This document shows positions 58,091 to 64,000 of a DNA stretch of 64,000 nucleotides, in pieces (the stretch's first letter is position 1; every line of letters starts with the position of its first letter). Both the position numbers and the translations under genes were made by a program. Source of the stretch: Sacculina carcini (Eukaryota > Arthropoda > Thecostraca > Sacculinidae); assembly GCA_916048095.2 (NCBI GenBank), contig OU696585.1, positions 3,200,645-3,264,644 of the forward strand, read 5' to 3'. The notes beneath the pieces are model-generated. The model made no database searches, had not been told where the DNA came from, and saw only the letters and a list, made by a program, of their open reading frames with translations.

Positions 58091-61000
58091 CCACCACAAT
58101 CATCATCATCACCACAATCATCATCACCATTATCACCACAATCATCATCATCATCATCATCACCACAACCATCATCATCACCATTATCACCACAACCGTC
58201 AACATCACCACCATCATCTCCGCTACTTCCACCGTCGCGATTTATTCCTCACGCTACATCTAGTCCTGTTTCGCGTAATAAGTTATTGAAGAGAAAACGC
58301 ACAGGCGAGATAGTGGCGCAGACACATCTGAGCTCTGACTCAACAAATGGTGAACTTCACACCGACACCATCACTAAGTCTATAAAGATGTCCGGCAAAG
58401 TTGGTGTTGACGCGGTGGAGCCGGCACTCGTGGTCGTCTCCACCAGCAACGAGACGGTCAGTGTGGATCTAGCTCCTGCTGGGACCGCTAACGAGACGAT
58501 GGACGCAGCCACATCATCACCACCATCATCACCACTATCACCATCACCAGTATCATCATCATCTCGAACATCAACAGTATCATCATCACCACCATCATCA
58601 CCAGTAACATCATCGCCATCATCTCAGCTACTTAAGCCGTGGCGATTTCTTCGTCACGGTACGCTTAGCCTTGTTTCGCGTAAGAAGTTATTGAAGAGAA
58701 AGCGCTCTGGAAAGTTACCATCACCACGATCACGACCATCATCTCCATCATCAACAGGGGCACCCTCATCACAATCACCACGACTACCATCACCGCCATC
58801 ACCACCATCATCACAACCATCATCGCCCCGACTACCATCACCATCATCGCCCCGACTACCATCACCATCATCACCACTATCACCATCATCTCGAACATCA
58901 ACAGTATCATCATCACCACCATCATCACCGCTACTACAACCGTGGCGATTTCTTCGTCACGGTACATTTAGCCTTGTTTCGCGTAGGAAGTTATTGAAGA
59001 GAAAGAGCAATGGAGATCTAGTGGCGCAGACGCATATGAGCTCTGACTCAATCAGCGGTAAAATCCACACCGACACCACCACTGAGTCGATGAAGATGTC
59101 AGGCAAAGTTGGTGTTGACGCGGTGGAGTCGGCAGCCGTGGTCGTCTCCACCATCAAAGAGACGGTCAGTGTGGACCAGGTTCCTGCTGGGACAGCGACA
59201 GAGGCGATGAACGCGGTCACACTATCGCCACAATCATCACCACTATCATCATCGCCATCATCTCCGCTACTTAAACCGTGGCAATTTCTTCGTCACGGTA
59301 CGCTTAGCCTTGTTTCGCACAAGAAGTTATTGAAGCGAAAGCGCAATGGCAAGATAGTGGCGCAGAAGCATCTGCGCTCCGACTCAATCAACGGTCAACT
59401 CCACACCGACGCCACCACTAAATCGAAGATGTCTGGCAAAGTTAGTGTTGACACATTGGAGCCGGTACTCGTGGTAGTCTCCACCAGCAACGAGTCGGTC
59501 TGTGTGGATCTAGCTCCTGCTGGGACCGCGACCGAGGCGATGGACGCGGCCACATCATCACCACCATCATCACCAGTAACATCATCGCCATCATCTCCGC
59601 TACTTAAGCCGTGGCGATTTCTTCGTCACGGTACGCTTAGCCTTGTTTCGCGTAAGAAGTTATTGAAGAGAAAGCGCTCTGGAAAGCTACCATCACCACG
59701 ATCACGACCATCATCTCCATCATCAACAGGGGCACCCTCATCACAATCACCACGACTACAATCACCGCCATCACCACCATCATCACAACCATCATCGCCC
59801 CGACTACCATCACCATCATCGCCCCGACTACCATCACCATCATCACCACTATCACCATCATCTCGAACATCAACAGTATCATCATCACCACCATCATCTC
59901 CGCTACTACAGCCGTGGCGATTTCTTCGTCACGGTACGCTTAGCCTTGTTTCGCGTAAGAAGTTATTGAAGAGGAAGCGCAATGGCAAGCTAGCGGCACA
60001 GACGCATCTGCACTCTGACTCAACCAACGGTAAATCCCACACCGACACCACCACTAAGTCGGGCAATGTTGGTGTTGACGCGGTGGAGCCGGCTCTCGCG
60101 GTCGTCCCCACTAGCAAAGGGACGGTCAGTATGGACTTGGTTCCTGTTGGGACCGCGACCGAGGCGACAGACGCGGCCGCACACCCCATCCAATATTCAC
60201 TGACCGATTTTGAAATGATCCGGGTGATTGGACGCGGCGGCTATGGTAAGGTTTTGATGGTGGAGCTGCGACGAAATCGGCGCGTCTACGCCATGAAGAT
60301 GATCAAGAAGAAGCTCATCACCGACAACAAAGATATCGGTCGGGTGCAGACCGAGAAACACGTGTTTGAGACGGCGTCCAACCACCCGTTCCTGGTAGGA
60401 ATGCACTCGTGCTTCCAAAGTCCCAGTCGGCTGTTCTTCGTGAATGAGTTTGTGAGCGGCGGCGACCTCATGTTTCACATGCAGCGCTACGGCAAACTGT
60501 CCGAGAAGCAGGTCAAGTTCTACTCGGCAGAGCTCTGCCTGGCGCTCAACTTTCTGCATGGAAACGGTATCATCCACCGTGACCTCAAGTTAGAAAATGT
60601 CCTGATCGACCAAGAGGGACACATTAAGCTCAATCACTACGGCATATGCAAGGAAGGAATGCGGCCAGGTGACACAACGTCCACATTCTGCGGCACGCCC
60701 CGCTACATGGCGCCGGAGATGGTGCTTGACGAGGGTTATGGCTTCAGTGTGGACTGGTGGGCGTTGGGCGTGCTCATGTTCGAGATGCTGACTGATCGCA
60801 ATCCGTTCGAAATTGGTAATCATTCTGAAGCACCCAATGAGAATAACATCGACTATCTCTATCGAATGCTCGTCAAGACCATCCACATTCCGCGCTCTAT
60901 GTCGGTGAATGCGCGACAAATCCTGAAGGGGCTTCTGAAAAACAACCCGGTGGAGCGACTGGGCTGTCATCCGGACACCGGCTTCAAAGACATCGTTGGA

Positions 61001-63985
61001 CATGCGTTCTTCAATAGTGTCGACTGGCAGCGTTTGGAGCAGAAGCAAGTGACGCCCCCGTACAAGCCACACGTCAAGACCGAACTTGATCTGGCCAACT
61101 TTCCGTCCCTCATCACAGACGAGCCGGTGCGACTGACACCCGAAAACACAAGCGCCATTGAAAAAATCGACCAGAGCCAATTTGACGGTTTTGATTATGT
61201 TAACCCGTTGCGAATATCGCTATCATCGTCATCACCCACACCATCTGCACGACCACCGTCTCCATTACAATCACCATCACCACATATATCTCCGCTACAA
61301 CCGTCGACATTTCCTCGTCACCCTACGTTGAGGCCAGTTAACAAGTTATTGAAGGGAAAGCACGCTGGCAAACCAGTGGCGCGGAAGCATCTGCGCTGTG
61401 ACCCAACCAAGGGTAAACTACACACCAACACCACCACGAAGTCGATGAAGATATCGGCCAAAGTTGGAGTTGACGCGGTGGAGCCGGCTCTCGCCGTTGT
61501 CCCTACCATCACTAAAACGGCCAGTGTGGACCCGGTTCCTGCTGGGGCCGCGGCCATTCTCCCCAGTAAGTATTCGCTGGCCGATTTTGATCTGATCCGC
61601 GTGATTGGACGCGGCGGATTCGGCAAAGTGATGATGGTGGAGTTACGACGCACTCGGCGCGTCTTCGCCATGAAGGCGATCAAAAAAAAGCTGATCAAGA
61701 AACCCAAGGATAAAGGCCGAGTGCAGACCGAGACACGCGTGTTTAAGATGGTGTCCAACCACCCGTTCCTGGTGGGAATGCACTCGTGCTTCCAAAGTCC
61801 CAGTCGGCTGTTCTTCGTGATTCAGTTTGTGCGCGGCGGCGACCTCATGTTTCATATGGAGCGTCACGGCAAACTGCCGGAGGAGCACGTCAAGTTCTAC
61901 TCTTCGGAGCTGTGCCTGGCGCTTAACTTTCTGCATGATAACGGCATTATCCATCGTGACCTGAAGCTGGAAAATGTGCTGATCGACCACGAGGGACATA
62001 TTAAGCTTATCGACTACGGCCTTTGCAAGGAAGGAATGCGACCAGGCAACACAACGTCCACCTTCTGCGGCACACCTCACTACATCGCTCCGGAGATATT
62101 GCTTGGCCAGAAATATAACTTCAGTGTTGATTGGTGGTCGCTGGGCGTGCTCATGTTTGAGATGCTCACTAATCGCATTCCGTTCGAAACTGGCCATCAT
62201 TCTAAAGCACAAAATGAGAAAACAAAGAACCATCTGTATCGGATAATTATCGAGAAGACCATCCGCATTCCGCCCTCTTTGTCGGCGAATGCGCGCAAAA
62301 TCCTGAGAGGTCTTCTAAAAAAGAACCCGGTAGAGCGACTGGGCTGTCAAACGAACACCGGCTTCAAAGACATCGTTGAGCATGAGTTCTTCAACAGTGT
62401 TGACTGGCAGCTTTTGGTGCGGAAGCAAGTGAAGCCGCCGTATAAGCCACACGTCAAGACCGAACGTGATCTGGCCAACTTTCCGTCCCTCTTCACAGAC
62501 GAGCCGGCGCGGCTGACACCCGACAACACAAGCGCCATTGAAAAAATCGACCAGAGGCAATTTGACGGTTTTGATTATGTCAACCCGTTGCTAATATCGC
62601 TATCACCGTCATCACCCACACCATCTGCGCGACCACCGTCTCCATTAAAACCACCATCACCACATATATCTCCGCTACAACCGTCGCCATTTCCTCGTCA
62701 CCCTACGTTGAGGCCAGTGTCGCGTAACAAGCAATTGAAGAGAAAGCACACTGGCAAGCCAGTGGCGCAGAAGCATCTGCGCTGTGACCCAGCCAAGGGT
62801 AAACTCCACACTAACACCACCACTAAGTCGATGAAGATATCGGCCAAAGTAGGAGTTGACGCGGTGGAGCCGGCTCTCGCCGCTGTCCCTACCATTACTA
62901 AAACGGTCAGTGTGGACCCGGCTCCTGCTGGGGCCGCGGCCATTCTCTCCAGTCAGTATTCGCTGGCCGATTTTGATCTGATCCGCGTGATTGGACGCGG
63001 CGGATTCGGCAAAGTGATGATGGTGGAATTACGACGCACTCGGCGCGTCTACGCCATGAAGGCGATCAAGAAGAAGCTGATCAAGAACGCCAAGGATATC
63101 GGCCGCGTGAAGACCGAGACACACGTGTTTAAGATGGCGTTCAACCACCCGTTCCTGGTGGGACTGCACTCGTGCTTCCAAAGTCCCAGTCAGCTGTTCT
63201 TCGTGATTCAGTTTGTGCGCGGCGGCGACCTCAGGTTTCATATAAAGCGTAACGGCAAACTGCCGGAGGAGCACGTCAAGTTCTACTCGGCGGAGCTCTG
63301 CCTGGCCCTGAGCTTTCTGCACGAGTACGGCATTATTCATCGTGATCTGAAGCCGGAAAATGTGTTGATCGACCACGACGGACATATCAAGCTTATCGAC
63401 TACGGCATTTGCAAGAAAGGAATGCGACCAGGCGACAGAACGTCCACCTTCTGCGGCACGCCCCACTACATCGCGCCGGAGATGTTGCTTGGCCAGAAAT
63501 ATAACTTCAGTGTTGATTGGTGGTCGCTGGGCGTGCTAATGTTTGAGATGCTCACTAATCGCAGTCCGTTCGAAATTGGCCATCATTCTAAAGCACCCAA
63601 TGAGAAAACCAAGAACCATCTGTATCGGATAATTCTCGAGAAGACCATCCGCATTCCGCCCTCTTTGTCGGCGAATGCGCGCAAAATCCTGAGAAGTCTT
63701 CTAAAAAAGAACCCGGTAGAGCGACTGGGCTGTCATCCGGACACCGGCTTCATAGACATCGTTGGGCATGAGTTCTTCAACAGTGTTGACTGGCAGCTTT
63801 TGGTGAGGAAGCAAGTGAAGCCGCCGTACAAGCCACGCGTCAAGAGCGAACGTGATCTGGCCAACTTTCCGTCCCTCTTCACCGACCAGCAGGTGCGGCT
63901 CACACCCGAAAAGAAATGCTGCATCGAACAAATCGACCAGAGACAGTTTGACGGATTCGATTATGTGAACCCGCTGATGATGTAG
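56408..63985 (+). CDS. Intronless giant protein: formin GBD/FH3-like region, repeat linker, three aPKC-type kinase domains
   Basis: A single 2,525-codon frame from ATG 56408 (a second Met follows at 56417) to TAG. Residues 1 to about 300 resemble the GTPase-binding/FH3 armadillo region of formins. Residues about 360-1250 are Ser/Pro-rich and contain repeated [20 protein letters not shown]-type modules. Kinase domains start at about residues 1263, 1722 and 2184, each with the AGC C-tail. They match atypical PKC: LVG(M/L)[29 protein letters not shown] and [10 protein letters not shown]. No PB1 or C1 domain precedes them. Every neighbouring gene has introns, so a retrocopy origin followed by internal duplication is likely. 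Coding status rests on length and three conserved domains; domain 1 lacks the DFG Asp. I know of no named family with this architecture. Confidence 0.85.
57565..57955 (-). mobile_element. Antisense LINE-like insert with a 2A-like NPGP motif inside the kinase ORF
   Basis: The minus strand encodes [20 protein letters not shown] followed by an [14 protein letters not shown] cysteine cluster. GDIEDNPGP (57,758-57,784) fits the 2A ribosome-skipping consensus, which is also found near the N terminus of some non-LTR ORF1 proteins. On the plus strand the kinase ORF stays open through the insert, contributing about 125 residues unlike the flanking Ser/Pro repeats. Near-direct repeats gaccctcccatca and gaccctaccgtca flank it. 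Origin as a retroelement piece is inferred. Confidence 0.45.
58200..60180 (+). other. Ser/Pro linker with repeated polybasic modules
   Basis: Six copies of a module whose core is [20 protein letters not shown] lie before kinase 1; two more, diverged ([20 protein letters not shown]), precede kinases 2 and 3. Four also carry a second block ([15 protein letters not shown], then [14 protein letters not shown]). Between them are runs of SSP encoded by tca/cca trinucleotides. At least two stretches (58,600-58,960 and 59,570-59,940) are near-identical, showing recent duplication. Composition predicts disorder. Confidence 0.8.
60194..61215 (+). other. Kinase domain 1: aPKC-type, DFG Asp replaced by His (pseudokinase candidate)
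   Basis: Gly loop [12 protein letters not shown]-binding Lys1297 in [14 protein letters not shown] with Asp1392, then [11 protein letters not shown], where aPKC has a DYG. His1410 replaces the Mg-binding Asp (codon CAC for GAC). The activation loop [13 protein letters not shown] and the C-tail ([15 protein letters not shown]) are kept. Loss of this Asp usually abolishes or sharply lowers phosphotransfer, so a scaffold or regulatory role is likely. Confidence 0.85.
61571..62593 (+). other. Kinase domain 2: aPKC-type, intact active site
   Basis: IGRGGFGKV, Lys1756 in [14 protein letters not shown] with Asp1851, DYG with Asp1869, [21 protein letters not shown], turn motif LTPDN and hydrophobic motif [10 protein letters not shown]. 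An Asp in the hydrophobic motif instead of Ser/Thr is the aPKC-like, constitutively acidic version. All catalytic residues are present. Confidence 0.88.
62957..63979 (+). other. Kinase domain 3: aPKC-type, intact active site
   Basis: IGRGGFGKV, Lys2218 in [14 protein letters not shown] with Asp2313, DYG with Asp2331, [13 protein letters not shown], then RLTPEK and [12 protein letters not shown] at the C terminus. It is closest to domain 2, including the linker before it, so this pair is the younger duplication. Confidence 0.88.
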
Positions 63986-64000
63986 CTCGAGCACCGTGTG

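Noticed and set aside
60197-63994. Minus-strand ORFs of 80-200 residues across the kinase domains
   Set aside because: Antisense shadows of the kinase frame; they repeat three times exactly as the kinase domains do.

Overview
This window is nuclear DNA of a multicellular animal. It holds spliced orthologues of myosin VII, HDAC6 and Rab18, one dishevelled-like exon, and a large atypical-PKC-related kinase gene. The intron-rich structure, CR1-like and restriction-endonuclease (REL) LINEs, tRNA-derived SINEs, hAT-type MITEs and dense CA/TG microsatellites suggest an invertebrate. I cannot name the phylum.

Layout. (1) 1-13,087, minus strand: the first 380 codons of a myosin VIIA-like motor in eight exons, running off the left edge; one intron carries a nearly full-length CR1-like LINE (3,237-7,640) and another a 30-bp minisatellite. 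(2) 13.1-23.2 kb: gene-poor DNA with several MITE families, SINE pieces, a LINE reverse-transcriptase remnant and a cluster of RFX X-box-like sites. (3) 23.9-48.1 kb, plus strand: a complete HDAC6 core (1,010 codons in 14 exons; two deacetylase domains and a C-terminal ubiquitin-binding zinc finger). Its introns hold a 3.4-kb 17-bp array, a 4.0-kb MITE containing a 27-bp array, about 600 bp of (TG)n, two REL-LINE fragments in opposite orientations, Helitron-like DNA and SINEs. (4) 49.6-53.1 kb, minus strand: a complete five-exon Rab18-like gene (211 codons), with an altered catalytic Gln and an unusual tail. (5) 55.2-55.3 kb, minus strand: an isolated dishevelled pre-DEP/DEP exon broken by a 7-bp duplication. 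(6) 56.4-64.0 kb, plus strand: an uninterrupted 2,525-codon ORF with a formin GBD/FH3-like N terminus, a long Ser/Pro linker of repeated basic modules, and three tandem aPKC-type kinase domains, the first with a His in place of the DFG Asp.

How it fits together. Myosin VII, HDAC6 and Rab18 are cytoskeleton, cilium or trafficking genes and aPKC/dishevelled belong to polarity signalling, but the sequence shows no regulatory link between them. The strongest shared feature is splice-site architecture: on both strands, nearly every 3' splice site is preceded by a TG-rich tract on the sense strand where a pyrimidine tract would be expected. The strongest candidate for something undescribed is the three-kinase ORF; the second is the hAT-type MITE that carries a 3.8-kb satellite array inside intact ends and a perfect 8-bp target duplication.
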